This document shows positions 49,828 to 58,846 of a stretch of DNA of 64,000 bases, in pieces. The notes beneath the pieces are model-generated. The model was not told the DNA's origin. It saw only the letters and a program-made list of their open reading frames with translations, and ran no database searches. Location: the NCBI GenBank assembly GCA_963757805.1, contig CAVWSM010000006.1:930001-994000 (forward strand), written 5' to 3'. How positions within the stretch are numbered: the first letter of the stretch is position 1; each line of letters starts with the position of its first letter. The DNA comes from CAVWSM01 sp963757805 (lineage in GTDB: Bacteria > Actinomycetota > Actinomycetes > Jiangellales > Jiangellaceae). The position numbers were made by a program, and so were the translations under genes.

Positions 49828-50642
49828 TCCTCTTCGCCGCGGACGGGGCCAGCCTTGGCCAGGACGAGCCTGCCCTGAGCCGGGAGGAGCTGCGCGAGCT
49901 CAGCCGCCAGCTGTTCGTGGAGCTCGCCAGCACCTCCGACGGGCCGGAGCGCACCCTGGTCCGCGACCGCCTCGTCAGTGTCCACCTGCCGCTGGTCGAG
50001 CACCTCGCCCGCCGCTTCCGTGACCGCGGCGAGCCATACGACGACCTCGTCCAGGTGGCGACCATCGGCCTGATCAAGGCGATCGACCGATTCGACGTCG
50101 AGCGAGGCGTCGAGTTCTCGACCTACGCAACCCCCACGATCCTCGGCGAGATCAAGCGACACTTCCGCGACACGGGCTGGGCCGTGCGTGTCCCACGCCG
50201 GCTGCAAGAGCTGCGGCTCACGCTGACTGCTGCAACGCAGGAGCTCACCCACAAGCTCGGACGGTCACCGACCGTCGCCGAGCTGGCGACGGAGCTGCAG
50301 GTGAGCGAGGACGAGGTGCTGGAAGGCATCGAGTCGGCAAACGCCTACAGCCCCATGTCCCTGGACACCCCCGACAACGGTGCGCTCGAGGACCGACCAT
50401 CCGTCGGTGAGCTCCTGGGCGACTGGGACGCCAACCTCGAGGGCGTCGAGTACCGCGCCACACTGCGCCCACTCATGGAGGAGCTGCCCGAGCGGGACCG
50501 CCGCATCCTCCTACTGCGGTTCTTCCGCGGGCTGACCCAGTCACAGATCGCCCAGGACATCGGCATCTCGCAGATGCACGTCTCGCGGATCCTGGCGCGC
50601 ACCTTGGCTCGTCTGCGCGAACAGCTTCTGACGGAGGACTAG
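49824..50642 (+). CDS. sigF: SigB/SigF-family RNA polymerase sigma factor
   Basis: Stress or development sigma factor of 272 residues. Region 2 reads VHLPLVEHLARRFRDRGEPY and DLVQVATIGLIKAIDRFDVE, then FSTYATPTILGEIKRHFRDT. Region 3 is LTHKLGRSPTVAELATEL and region 4 holds RRILLLRFFRGLTQSQIAQD plus IGISQMHVSRILARTLARL, the SigB/F/G recognition helix. GTG 49824 overlaps the anti-sigma stop. The adjacent kinase indicates partner switching. The exact paralog cannot be fixed because actinobacteria have several. Confidence 0.92.
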   Translation: MILFAADGASLGQDEPALSREELRELSRQLFVELASTSDGPERTLVRDRLVSVHLPLVEHLARRFRDRGEPYDDLVQVATIGLIKAIDRFDVERGVEFSTYATPTILGEIKRHFRDTGWAVRVPRRLQELRLTLTAATQELTHKLGRSPTVAELATELQVSEDEVLEGIESANAYSPMSLDTPDNGALEDRPSVGELLGDWDANLEGVEYRATLRPLMEELPERDRRILLLRFFRGLTQSQIAQDIGISQMHVSRILARTLARLREQLLTED

Positions 50643-51040
50643 TCGCGGCCCAGCGCGGCACGGGCGTCCGGGCGGAGTAGGCCGACAAGCGCCGCGAGGG
50701 CACCAAGCGCCAGTGGCACGGCACCGATCCAGAAGCCCTCCAGCGCCATGTACCACGCGATCGGCAGGAACAGCAGCTGCAGAAATACGGCGGCGCCATG
50801 GGTGAACGACGAGCGTCGCCATAGCCCGTACGCGATGAGCAGCACCAGGCCACCCAGCACAAGGAAGTAGACGGTCGATCCCATCGCGACGTCCTCGTTG
50901 GAGGCGTCGCGCAGCAGGGACTCGACAGCGAGCCACACCCCGAACCCGAGCAGGCCCAGCCCCTCGAGCGCGACCACCGCAGCGGCCAGCGTGAGGCTGC
51001 GTGGCCGCGCCGGGGACCGCGGAGTTGGAGTGACGGGCAC
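50639..51040 (-). CDS. Four-helix membrane protein of unknown function
   Basis: A 133-residue protein with four predicted membrane helices: LTLAAAVVALEGLGLLGFGV, VYFLVLGGLVLLIAYGLW, FLQLLFLPIAWYMAL and IGAVPLALGALAALVGLL. The N-terminus is Pro/Arg-rich and the C-terminus ends RPDARAALGRD. GTG 51040 is the only start that keeps the first helix. It overlaps the last four bases of sigF tail-to-tail and diverges from the lipid kinase gene. No family could be named. Confidence 0.75.
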   Translation of the reverse strand: MPVTPTPRSPARPRSLTLAAAVVALEGLGLLGFGVWLAVESLLRDASNEDVAMGSTVYFLVLGGLVLLIAYGLWRRSSFTHGAAVFLQLLFLPIAWYMALEGFWIGAVPLALGALAALVGLLRPDARAALGRD

Positions 51041-51076
51041 GCAGCAGAGCGTACGACCCGGGTTAAGGTGAACCGC

Positions 51077-51997
51077 ATGCGCGCCTTGGTAGTCGTCAAT
51101 CCGCGAGCCACGACGACCACCGAGCGCGTCCGTGACGTGCTGCTCGACGCCATCGCCCACCGGCTCAGCACCGAGGTGGTCGAGACCGAGCACCGCGACC
51201 ACGCGACCGAGCTCGCCTACAAGGCGCGCGAGAGTGGCTATGACCTGGTGGTGTGCATCGGCGGCGACGGCACCGTCAACGAGGTCGTCAACGGCCTGCT
51301 CGCCGACGGGCCTGGCCCCGACGTGCCCGCGCTCGGGCTCGTTCCGGGCGGCAGCACCAACGTCCTGGCCCGCGACCTCGGCATCCCCTGCGACCCGGTC
51401 GAGGCCACTGGCGCCTTGCTGGCCGCGTTGCGCACTGGCAAACGGCGCTCGATCGGGCTCGGCAGGGCCGACGACCGGTGGTTCACGTTCTGCGCCGGGT
51501 TCGGCTTCGATGCGGCCGTCGTCGGGGCCGTCGAGGACCGCCGTCGCGACGGTGCCCGCTCGACCCTCTTGCTCTACGGTCGCGCTGCCACCCAGCGGCT
51601 CTACCGCGGCACGGACCGGCAGCGCGGGCCGATCACCGTCAAGCTGCCTGGCCACGAGCCCGTACGCAACGTGTTCATGGCTATCGTCGCCAACACCTCG
51701 CCGTGGACCTACGCCGGTCCACGAGCGATCATCGCCACGCCCGAGGCTTCCTTCGACACCGGGCTCGACGTGCTGGCGGTGACCTCACTGGGCACGGTGC
51801 GCACGCTGCGGCACGCAGCGCAGCTGCTGCGTGGGCGCGGGCTCCGCGGCTCGCAGGCGGTGACGCTGCACGACGCAGACGAGGTGCTGCTGCAGGCAGA
51901 GCCGGCGGCGGCGTTCCAGCTCGACGGCGACCACCTCGGAGAGCGCACGGAGGTCCGTCTGGTCTCCGTGCCCCACGCCCTCGAGGTCTTGGCCTGA
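51077..51997 (+). CDS. Diacylglycerol/lipid kinase
   Basis: Lipid kinase of the DagK/YegS fold, 306 residues. The catalytic domain has VVVNPRATTTTERVRDVL, CIGGDGTVNEVVNGLL (GGDG nucleotide loop) and GLVPGGSTNVLARDLGIP. The second domain carries the acidic cap region LLQAEPAAAFQLDGDHLGE. It phosphorylates diacylglycerol or a related lipid at the membrane. ATG 51077 sits after AAGGTG. M. tuberculosis has a homologous lipid kinase next to whiB1 and pdtaS (Rv3218 region), consistent with shared gene order. Confidence 0.9.
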   Translation: MRALVVVNPRATTTTERVRDVLLDAIAHRLSTEVVETEHRDHATELAYKARESGYDLVVCIGGDGTVNEVVNGLLADGPGPDVPALGLVPGGSTNVLARDLGIPCDPVEATGALLAALRTGKRRSIGLGRADDRWFTFCAGFGFDAAVVGAVEDRRRDGARSTLLLYGRAATQRLYRGTDRQRGPITVKLPGHEPVRNVFMAIVANTSPWTYAGPRAIIATPEASFDTGLDVLAVTSLGTVRTLRHAAQLLRGRGLRGSQAVTLHDADEVLLQAEPAAAFQLDGDHLGERTEVRLVSVPHALEVLA

Positions 51998-52162
51998 CCG
52001 GTCGGCCGAAGAACAATTTGTACGTGTTCGCGGTCACAGACCTCTTGCGCCAAGGTCACATCTTTGTCACCCTTGGAGGGCCGTCGCGTACGGCGCTGTT
52101 CGCGCGCGCACGGATTGGGGCAATCCCGGAGAGCCTATCGGCTTGGGTGTTCGTCTCAATTC

Positions 52163-52176
52163 GTGAAAGCCTTCAC
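52163..52176. promoter_or_regulatory. CRP-like binding site upstream of whiB1
   Basis: GTGA and TCAC half-sites are separated by six bases (GTGA-AAGCCT-TCAC), the core of the CRP consensus, centred about 70 bp before the whiB1 ATG. The M. tuberculosis whiB1 promoter is known to bind CRP, so position and motif agree. Further GTCAC repeats lie at about 52034-52070. Confidence 0.6.
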
Positions 52177-52239
52177 AAATAAGGCGTGGCTGCGGCATGA
52201 GTCCGTGAGCCACTGACATATACAAGGAGCTGTGAACTC

Positions 52240-52494
52240 ATGGACTGGCGCCACCATGCCGCCTGCCGTGACGAGGACCCCGAGCTGTTCTTCCCGATCG
52301 GCAACACCGGTCCGGCGTTGCTGCAGATCGAGGAGGCCAAGGCCGTCTGCCGTCGTTGTGACGTTCGCGAGGACTGCCTGGCTTGGGCCATCGAGACCGG
52401 TCAGGACGCTGGCGTCTGGGGTGGCATGAGCGAGGACGAGCGCCGTGCGCTCAAGCGGCGCAACGCCCGCGCCCGGGCCCGCATCAACTACTGA
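52240..52494 (+). CDS. whiB1: WhiB1-type iron-sulfur transcription factor
   Basis: Redox/NO-responsive [4Fe-4S] protein of 84 residues, the length of M. tuberculosis WhiB1. Cluster ligands are Cys9, Cys37, Cys40 and Cys46 (AACRDED; VCRRCDVREDC). GVWGGMSEDERRALKRR is the turn and the basic DNA-contact region. WhiB1 binds region 4 of the primary sigma factor. ATG 52240 follows AAGGAG (52226-52231). Its end overlaps the tail of pdtaS by 11 bases, convergent as in mycobacteria. Confidence 0.96.
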   Translation: MDWRHHAACRDEDPELFFPIGNTGPALLQIEEAKAVCRRCDVREDCLAWAIETGQDAGVWGGMSEDERRALKRRNARARARINY

Positions 52495-54022
52495 CACGCG
52501 CCCCCGCGTCATCAGCAAGATCCGCCCCGCCTGCCGTCGTGGCCGGCGGGGCGTCGTGCGTCCGGCCCGCGGGCAGGTCAATGACCGCCCGGGTGCCGCC
52601 ACCCGGCCGCGGTCCAAGCTCGAGGGTGCCGCCGAGCTCGCCGACAACGAGCGTACGGACGATCTGCAGCCCCAGCCGCTCTGAGCTGTCGGGATCGAAC
52701 CCGTCCGGAAGCCCCTGACCGTCATCGGCCACGCTGACCCGCATCCGTCCTGCAACGCGGTCGACGTCGACCATCAGCGATCCCTCGCCGTTGCGTAGGC
52801 CGTGCTCCACGGAGTTCTGCAGCAGCTCGGTCAGCGCCATGGCGAGTGGTGTGGCGATGGCCGCGTCTATGGTGCCGAAGCTGCCCTCGCGGCGAGTACG
52901 AACAGGAGCCTCGTGGGCGCTCACGTCGACGACCATCCCGAGCAGCCGGTCGACGACGTCGTCGAACGGCAGGGAGTCCTCAGCCGTGTGCGAGAGCAGC
53001 TCGTGCACCACGGCGATCGAGCCAACCCTGGCGACCGCCTCCTGCAGCGCGACCCGAGCCTCCGGGGCGCTGACTCGACGCGCCTGCAACCGCAGCAGCG
53101 CCGCGACGGTCTGCAGGTTGTTCTTCACCCGGTGGTGGATCTCCCGGATCGTGGCTTCCTTGGTGAGCAGCTCGCGCTCCCGCCTACGCACCTCGGTCAC
53201 GTCGCGTACGAGGACGAGGGCGCCGATGCGCTGGCCACCCGGGTCGAGCGGGATGACGCGCAGACCGAGGACGGTGCCGTTGGCCTCCACCTCGAGGTTG
53301 CGTCCCGCCCGGCCACTGACGAGGGCCTGGATCGCCTCGTCGACGGGACCCTCCGTCGGCGCGAGTCGTGCCGTGACCTCGCCGAGGTTCTCCCCCAGCA
53401 GGTCCGCCGTGAGGCCCAGCCGACGGAAGCAGGACAGGCCGTTGGGGCTGACGTAGGTGACCTCCCCCTCGGCGTCGAGTCGCAGCAACCCGTCGCCCAC
53501 GCGGGGCGCACCGCGGCGGGTCAGCGGGGGGCCGCTCTGCGGGAAGCGGCCCTCGGCAATCATGCGGGCCAGGTGCCCGGCCACCTCCAGGTAGGACAGC
53601 TCCAGCCGGCTTGGTGTGCGGACGGCGACCAGGTTGGTGCTGCGGGCGACGACGGCGATCACGCGGCCGGCGCGCTGCACAGGGATCGTCTCGATGCGTA
53701 CCGGCAGGTCGTCGGCCCACCATTCCGGGTCGGCGTCGCGGCGGATCACCCCGACGTCGTACGCGGTGTCCACCAACGGCCGCCGGCCACGCGGAAGGAA
53801 CGTGCCGACGAGGTCCTCGACGTAGGCCGTCGGCCCTGTGGTCGGGCGCATCTGCGCGGCGGCGTAGAAGCCGGCGCCCGAGCGCTCCGGCACCCAGAGC
53901 ACCAGGTCAGCGAAGGACAGGTCGGCGAGCAGCTGCCACTCGGCGACCAGCGCGTGGAGCCACTCGAGATCGGCCTCGGTGAGGTCGGTGTGACGACGCA
54001 CGACGTCGTTCAGCGAAGGCAC
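52484..54022 (-). CDS. pdtaS: PdtaS-type sensor histidine kinase
   Basis: Soluble histidine kinase of 512 residues. It has an N-terminal GAF-like domain (residues about 20-150), a PAS domain (LRLDAEGEVTYVSPNGLSC), a HisKA_2 dimerisation helix (EIHHRVKNNLQTVAALLRL, phospho-His near 300) and an HATPase domain with LTELLQNSVEHGLRNGEG and DDGQGLPDGFD. PdtaS signals through the RNA-binding response regulator PdtaR; pdtaR is not in this window. It is the same neighbour of whiB1 as in M. tuberculosis (Rv3220c). The frame is intact. Confidence 0.93.
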   Translation of the reverse strand: MPSLNDVVRRHTDLTEADLEWLHALVAEWQLLADLSFADLVLWVPERSGAGFYAAAQMRPTTGPTAYVEDLVGTFLPRGRRPLVDTAYDVGVIRRDADPEWWADDLPVRIETIPVQRAGRVIAVVARSTNLVAVRTPSRLELSYLEVAGHLARMIAEGRFPQSGPPLTRRGAPRVGDGLLRLDAEGEVTYVSPNGLSCFRRLGLTADLLGENLGEVTARLAPTEGPVDEAIQALVSGRAGRNLEVEANGTVLGLRVIPLDPGGQRIGALVLVRDVTEVRRRERELLTKEATIREIHHRVKNNLQTVAALLRLQARRVSAPEARVALQEAVARVGSIAVVHELLSHTAEDSLPFDDVVDRLLGMVVDVSAHEAPVRTRREGSFGTIDAAIATPLAMALTELLQNSVEHGLRNGEGSLMVDVDRVAGRMRVSVADDGQGLPDGFDPDSSERLGLQIVRTLVVGELGGTLELGPRPGGGTRAVIDLPAGRTHDAPPATTAGGADLADDAGARVSS

Positions 54023-54137
54023 GCGGCGAGCCTACGCACCTTGTCGTGGACGCCGCCGAACGACCCGGCCCCGCACAGGTTAGAGTCGTTTGCCCCAGAC
54101 AGCATGAACGGCAAGCGCTCTGGAAAGATCGGAGAAC

Positions 54138-55040
54138 GTGCGAACCTCCTACTGGGAACAGGTGCTCGCGGACGGCTGCGTCGTTCCCGGCGAGGTGCCG
54201 CTCGATGACCTTACGGCCGAGCTCGTCAGCATGCTCGGCGACCGCGACGCGCACGTGCGCAACGACATCGCCCTCTCGGTGCTCACGAGGTGGTTGTCGG
54301 AAGGCGTCTACGACCCCCTGCTGGCCGGGCTCGGCGACGGGCTGACGATCGGGCTCCGCGCAGGCCTCGGCAGCGACGGTGACGACTCGGTGCTGCGCCG
54401 CTCCTACTCCGCGCTCGCGCTGACGTCGGTGGTCGGTTACGACAACATCCATCACCTGCTGCCGCGGTCGACCGTGCTGGCGTGGGCCGACCGCGCGGTG
54501 TCCTGGTACACCGCGGAGCGGGACCTGCGCAGCTGGCTGCCCGACCGCGGCTGGGCCTATGCCGCGGCGCATGGCGCGGACCTGCTGGGCGCCCTTGGGT
54601 CGTCGCGGCACCTCGGCACCGATGAGCTGGGTGTGCTGCTCGAGGTGATCGCAGACCGGCTGCTGCGCCCGACGCCCTACCGGTTCCGTCACCAGGAAGC
54701 CGACCGGCTGGCCTACGCGACGATGACGATGCTGCATCGCGATCTCGTGCCCATCGACACGCTGGAGGCGTGGCTGGACCGGCTGGCCGGGCGGTTCGCC
54801 GACCGCGTGCTCCCGCCGCCCGAGGAGCCCGAGTATCCGATGATCATGAACACCGCCGACTACGTGCGTTCGCTGCACGTGCAGCTGCTGCTGGGCGTCC
54901 GGCAGCCGCCGTCGACCGACCCGGCCACGCACGCGGCGAGCGTGCCGGTGGTGCGCTCCGACCTGCTGCTCGCCACTTCAGCAGGTGATTCGGGCATCCG
55001 CGCCGTGGGTCTTCCGGGCGAGCTGACATGGCGGCACTGA
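54138..55040 (+). CDS. DUF2785-family protein
   Basis: Protein of 300 residues with repeated helices and no signal peptide. LGDRDAHVRNDIALSVLTRW resembles an alpha-solenoid repeat, and DLRSWLPDRGWAYAAAHGAD plus LLGALGSSRHLG are the DUF2785 hallmark. No biochemical role is known for the family. GTG 54138 lies after GGAGAAC. The 3' end overlaps the start of the TPP-enzyme gene by 13 bases, so they are expressed together. It is divergent from pdtaS over 115 bp. Confidence 0.88.
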   Translation: MRTSYWEQVLADGCVVPGEVPLDDLTAELVSMLGDRDAHVRNDIALSVLTRWLSEGVYDPLLAGLGDGLTIGLRAGLGSDGDDSVLRRSYSALALTSVVGYDNIHHLLPRSTVLAWADRAVSWYTAERDLRSWLPDRGWAYAAAHGADLLGALGSSRHLGTDELGVLLEVIADRLLRPTPYRFRHQEADRLAYATMTMLHRDLVPIDTLEAWLDRLAGRFADRVLPPPEEPEYPMIMNTADYVRSLHVQLLLGVRQPPSTDPATHAASVPVVRSDLLLATSAGDSGIRAVGLPGELTWRH

Positions 55041-56679
55041 CCGGGGGTCGGCTGGCGCTCGACGTCGTGCGCTCCCACGGCGTCGACACGATGTTTACGC
55101 TGTCGGGCGCCCACATCTTCCCGCTGTACGACGCGGCGGTGACGGCCGAGCCGGCGATGCGCATCGTCGACGTACGGCATGAGCAGACGGCGGTGTTCGC
55201 CGCGGAGGCCACCGCCAAGCTGACTCGCACGCCCGGGTTCGCGGCGCTCACCGCGGGGCCGGGCGTGACCAATGGTGTGAGCGCGGTGGCTCAAGCGCAC
55301 TTCAACGGCACACCGCTGCTCGTGCTGGGCGGGCGGGCGCCGGCCTACCGCTGGGGCAGCGGGTCGTTGCAGGAGCTCGATCACCCGCCGCTGCTGGCGC
55401 CGGTGACCCGGTTCGCCGGCACGGCCGAGACGGTCGACGCGATCCCGGCGGTGGTTGACCGCGCGTTGCGGGCGGCCACGACGGCGCACCGGGGGCCGGC
55501 GTTCGTCGATGTGCCCATGGACCAATTGTTCGGCGAGGCGGAGTCCGAGCCGGAGCCGTCGGTACCCCGTGAGATGGCGGCGCGGAACCCCGACGCAGAC
55601 GACGTCGCGAGCGTCGCACGGCTGCTCGCGCGTGCCGAACGACCGGTGCTGGTGCTCGGCTCCGACGTGTGGACCGACGGAGCGGAGCTGGCAGCGCTGC
55701 GGTTCGCCGAGGCCACCGGCATCCCGACCATCACCAACGGCATGGGTCGGGGCGTCCTGCCAGGCGGCCATCGGCTGCTCGTGACCAAGGGTCGCTCGGC
55801 GGCGTTCAACGGGGCAGATCTCGTGGTCGTTGTCGGCACTCCGCTCGACTTCCGGCTCGGCTACGGGGTGTTCGGCGGCAAGGCCGGCCCGCCGGCGCAG
55901 GTCGTACACATCGTCGACGCACCGAGCCAGCTGGCGACCCACGTGCCCCTGGCGGGGTCGATCTCCGGTGACCTGACCGTTGTCCTCGACTCGTTGCTGC
56001 GGGCCTGGGAGGTGCCGAGTCGCGGTCGTCGTACGAGTCGTGGCTCGGCACTCTGGGCAGTGCGGTCGCCCGCGGCGAGGAGCAGGCCGCCGCCGTGCTC
56101 AAGGCTGAGGCGGTCGACGGGCTGCACCCTGGCCGGGTCTACGGGTCGCTGCTGCCGCTGCTGGGCGACGACGCGGTCGTGATCGGCGACGGCGGCGACT
56201 TCGTTTCGTGGGCGGGCAAGCTCGTCGAGCCAGCGCGGCCCGGCGGCTGGCTCGACCCGGGTCCCTACGGCTGCCTCGGCGCCGGGCTCGGGGCATCGAT
56301 CGCAGCCCGGCTCGCCCGCCCGGACAGCCCGGTGGTCTGCCTGCTCGGGGACGGCGCCGCGGGGATGTCGCTGCTCGATGTCGACACCCTGGTCCGGCAC
56401 CGGCTGCCGGTGGTGTTGGTCGTCGGCAACAACGGCTCGTGGGGGCTGGAGAAGCACCCGATGCAGATGCTGTACGGCTATGACGTCGCGGCCGATCTGC
56501 GTCGCGAGACCCGCTACGACTCGATCGTGGAGGCACTCGGCGGCCGTGGCGAGACGGTTTCCGACCCCGACTCGCTCGACGCTGCGCTGCGGCGGGCATT
56601 CGACTCCGGAGAGCCCTATCTCGTCAACGCGTTGCTCGACCCATCCGTGGCCTACCCGCGGGCGACCACGGGCATCTGA
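55028..56679 (+). CDS. Thiamine pyrophosphate enzyme (acetolactate synthase-like), one frameshift
   Basis: TPP-dependent enzyme of the pyruvate oxidase/acetolactate synthase group, about 550 residues. The Pyr domain has HEQTAVFAAEATAKLTRTPG with the catalytic Glu52; the central domain resembles an FAD/ADP fold (ERPVLVLGSDVWTDGAELAA). The PP domain holds LGDGAAGMSLLDVDTLV and VVGNNGSWGLEKHPMQ, the GDG...NN thiamine motif. One base is lost near 56025, between the middle and PP domains. No small regulatory subunit is adjacent, so it is probably not the biosynthetic IlvB. Its exact reaction is open. Confidence 0.85.
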
Positions 56680-56680
56680 G

Positions 56681-57187
56681 ATGGCGGTAAGCGTGCGCCT
56701 CGCGCGGCCCGAGGAGGCGGCGGCGGTCGGCGAGCTGACCGCGCATGCCTACGCGGTCGACGGATTTGTCCCGTCGAGGAGCGACTATGCGAGCGTGCTG
56801 AGCGACGCGGCCACGCGGCTGCGAGACGCGGATCTGCTGGTCGCTGAGGACGAAGCGGGAGCGCTCCTGGGCACGATCACTTTCGCGCTGTCGGGCACAC
56901 CGTATGCACAGATTGCGCGCGCCGGCGAGGCGGAGTTCCGGATGCTCGCGGTGGCTCCGGCTGCGCGCCGACGGGGTGTCGCGCAGGCGCTGGTTGAGGC
57001 CTGCATCGAACGCGGCCGGGCCGCCGGCGCGAGCGCACTGGTGTTGTCGAGCTCGCAGGAGATGACGGGCGCGCACCGGCTCTACGAGCGCATGGGATTC
57101 ACCCGGCAGCCTGAGCGTGACTGGAGCCCGGTCGCCGGGGTCCAGCTGGTGGCCTACGCGCTGCCCATCGATCACGCCACCCGCTGA
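56681..57187 (+). CDS. GNAT-family N-acetyltransferase
   Basis: Acetyltransferase of 168 residues. The acetyl-CoA site is clear: EFRMLAVAPAARRRGVAQAL (V-x-P-x-x-RxxGxA) and LSSSQEMTGAHRLYERMGFT in the C-terminal half. The acceptor substrate is not predictable. ATG 56681 begins one base after the TPP-enzyme stop, so the three genes 54138-57187 form one transcription unit. Its 3' end overlaps the convergent araC-type gene by 16 bases. Confidence 0.9.
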   Translation: MAVSVRLARPEEAAAVGELTAHAYAVDGFVPSRSDYASVLSDAATRLRDADLLVAEDEAGALLGTITFALSGTPYAQIARAGEAEFRMLAVAPAARRRGVAQALVEACIERGRAAGASALVLSSSQEMTGAHRLYERMGFTRQPERDWSPVAGVQLVAYALPIDHATR

Positions 57188-58128
57188 CGGAACGTGGCCC
57201 GGTAGGCCTGCGGCGTCAACCCCCGCACGCGAGTGAAGTGGTGACGCAGGTTGGCGGCTGAGCCAAAGCCGCTCCGGTCGGCAACGACTTCCATGCCATG
57301 GTCACTGCGCTCGAGCAGCTCCTGCGCGAACAGCACGCGCTGCCCCACGATCCAGCGGTGCGGCGTGCTGCCGGTCTCGTCGCGGAACTTTCGCGCGAAG
57401 GTGCGGGGCGACATGTGCACGCGGCGGGCCAGGTCTTCGATGCTGTGGTCGACGTCGACGTGTTCGACCAGCCAGGTCAGCAGTGGCTGCAAGCTGGTGT
57501 CCGGAATCGGCGGCAGCGGCGACTGGATGAACTGTGCCTGGCCGCCGTCGCGATGCGGCGGGACCACCATGCGCCGGGCCATCATCGTGGCGACCTCGCT
57601 GCCGTGCTCCTGGCGGATGATGTGCAGGCACAGGTCGAGCCCGGCCGCGGTGCCGGCGCTCGTGTAGATGCCGGAATCCTCGACGTAGAGCACGTTGGGG
57701 TCGACCTTGGCCGAGGGGTACATCCGCTGCAGCTCGCCGGCATAGCGCCAATGCGTTGTGCATTGACGCCCATCCAGCAGCCCGGCCTGGCCCAGGATGA
57801 ACGCGCCGCTGCACACGCTGATCACCCGGGCACCTCGGTCATGCGCCGCCCGCAACTTGGCGATCAGCTCCGGAGGCGCGACCGCGTACTCCCGCTGCAC
57901 CGCTGGGACCGCAACCAGGTCGGCCTCGTCGAGCCGGTCGAGGTCGTGCGACGGCGTGATGGAGAAGCTCGATCTGGACGACACGGGCCGCCCTCCGGGC
58001 GAACAGACGGCGAAGTCGTACCCGGGGAATCCGTCGGACGTCCGATCGGTGCCGAACGCCTCGCAGAGCACTCCGAGCTCGAATGGCGCGGTGCGGTCCA
58101 GCACCGCCACGGCAACATTTCGCAGCAT
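57172..58128 (-). CDS. AraC-family regulator with DJ-1/PfpI domain (GlxA-like)
   Basis: Regulator of 318 residues. The N-terminal half is a DJ-1/PfpI-like domain (VAVAVLDRTAPFELGVLCEA; CSGAFILGQAGLLDGRQCTT with the nucleophile-elbow Cys, then THW). The C-terminal half has two AraC helix-turn-helix units (IEDLARRVHMSPRTFARKF; VADRSGFGSAANLRHHFTRV). This fusion is the GlxA/FtrA type, often controlling catabolic or detoxification genes. The domain may bind a small metabolite. ATG 58128 diverges from a 45-codon membrane ORF. The target genes are unknown. Confidence 0.92.
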   Translation of the reverse strand: MLRNVAVAVLDRTAPFELGVLCEAFGTDRTSDGFPGYDFAVCSPGGRPVSSRSSFSITPSHDLDRLDEADLVAVPAVQREYAVAPPELIAKLRAAHDRGARVISVCSGAFILGQAGLLDGRQCTTHWRYAGELQRMYPSAKVDPNVLYVEDSGIYTSAGTAAGLDLCLHIIRQEHGSEVATMMARRMVVPPHRDGGQAQFIQSPLPPIPDTSLQPLLTWLVEHVDVDHSIEDLARRVHMSPRTFARKFRDETGSTPHRWIVGQRVLFAQELLERSDHGMEVVADRSGFGSAANLRHHFTRVRGLTPQAYRATFRQRVA

Positions 58129-58209
58129 GCGACCAGTCTGGCAGAATTTTGTGCTCCTGTGTCAATCCTGCCACTCGAAATCAGTTGTGGCCCAGCGCAC
58201 ACTGAACAT

Positions 58210-58347
58210 GTGACTGTCCTATTGGTTTTCTTTGCCGTGTGGGCAATAGCCGCTGTCGCCGAGTGGCGTGGCTGGGTCGCCGACACCCGCGACGGCACGG
58301 TCTGGCTGCCGGCCGACGAGGCCGACCACCGAGCCCTCCACCGCTGA
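58210..58347 (+). CDS. Small membrane protein, 45 residues
   Basis: A short frame with a single membrane helix (VTVLLVFFAVWAIAAVAEW) followed by a polar tail (RGWVADTRDGTVWLPADEAD). Start GTG 58210 has no strong ribosome site. It fits the spacer between the divergent araC gene and the thioesterase gene, and no family was recognised. It may be a real small protein; the clean length and helix are the only support. Confidence 0.4.
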   Translation: MTVLLVFFAVWAIAAVAEWRGWVADTRDGTVWLPADEADHRALHR

Positions 58348-58454
58348 CTCGCGCAATCCGAGCAGCCTGAGGCTGATCGCGCCGAGCAGCGCTAGGCTGC
58401 CGAGCTCGGTCCGGCTGTTGGCAGAAACGTTGCGAAACTGAGCGAGCAGGTCGC

Positions 58455-58838
58455 TCAGCGCCGAGTGCGCGCCATGAACCGCTCGCGGTCGACGACAACG
58501 CGAGTGATCCGGCCGTGCGCGACGATTGCACCAGCGGCGTCCTCGAGTACGACGTCGAACTGCAGCAACCGGCCGTCAACGGCGACGAGCTGAGCCCTGG
58601 CCACGACACGGGTGCCGACGGGTGTCGGCGCGCTGTGCTCCAACGCGACCCGTGTGCCCACGCTGGTTTGCGCAGGCTCTAGGCCAGCACGCACAGCGGC
58701 TACTGTGGCCGCCTCGGCGAGCGCGAGCACTCGTGGCGTGGCAAGAACGGGGACGTCCCCGGAGCCGACTGCCAGGGCGGTGTCGCCGTCGGACACCAGG
58801 TGCTCGACCTCGGCTGACAGGCCAGGCTGCAGCGGCAC
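58455..58838 (-). CDS. Hotdog-fold thioesterase-like protein
   Basis: A 127-residue protein of the hotdog fold, of the fluoroacetyl-CoA thioesterase-like type: ATPRVLALAEAATVAAVRAG (the central helix with Glu), SVGTRVALEHSAPTPVGTRV and the beta-sheet end VVLEDAAGAIVAHGRITRVV. It probably hydrolyses a small acyl-CoA. ATG 58838 lies eight bases after the biotinyl-protein stop on the same strand, so the two form an operon. Confidence 0.85.
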   Translation of the reverse strand: MPLQPGLSAEVEHLVSDGDTALAVGSGDVPVLATPRVLALAEAATVAAVRAGLEPAQTSVGTRVALEHSAPTPVGTRVVARAQLVAVDGRLLQFDVVLEDAAGAIVAHGRITRVVVDRERFMARTRR

Positions 58839-58846
58839 GGCGCGCC

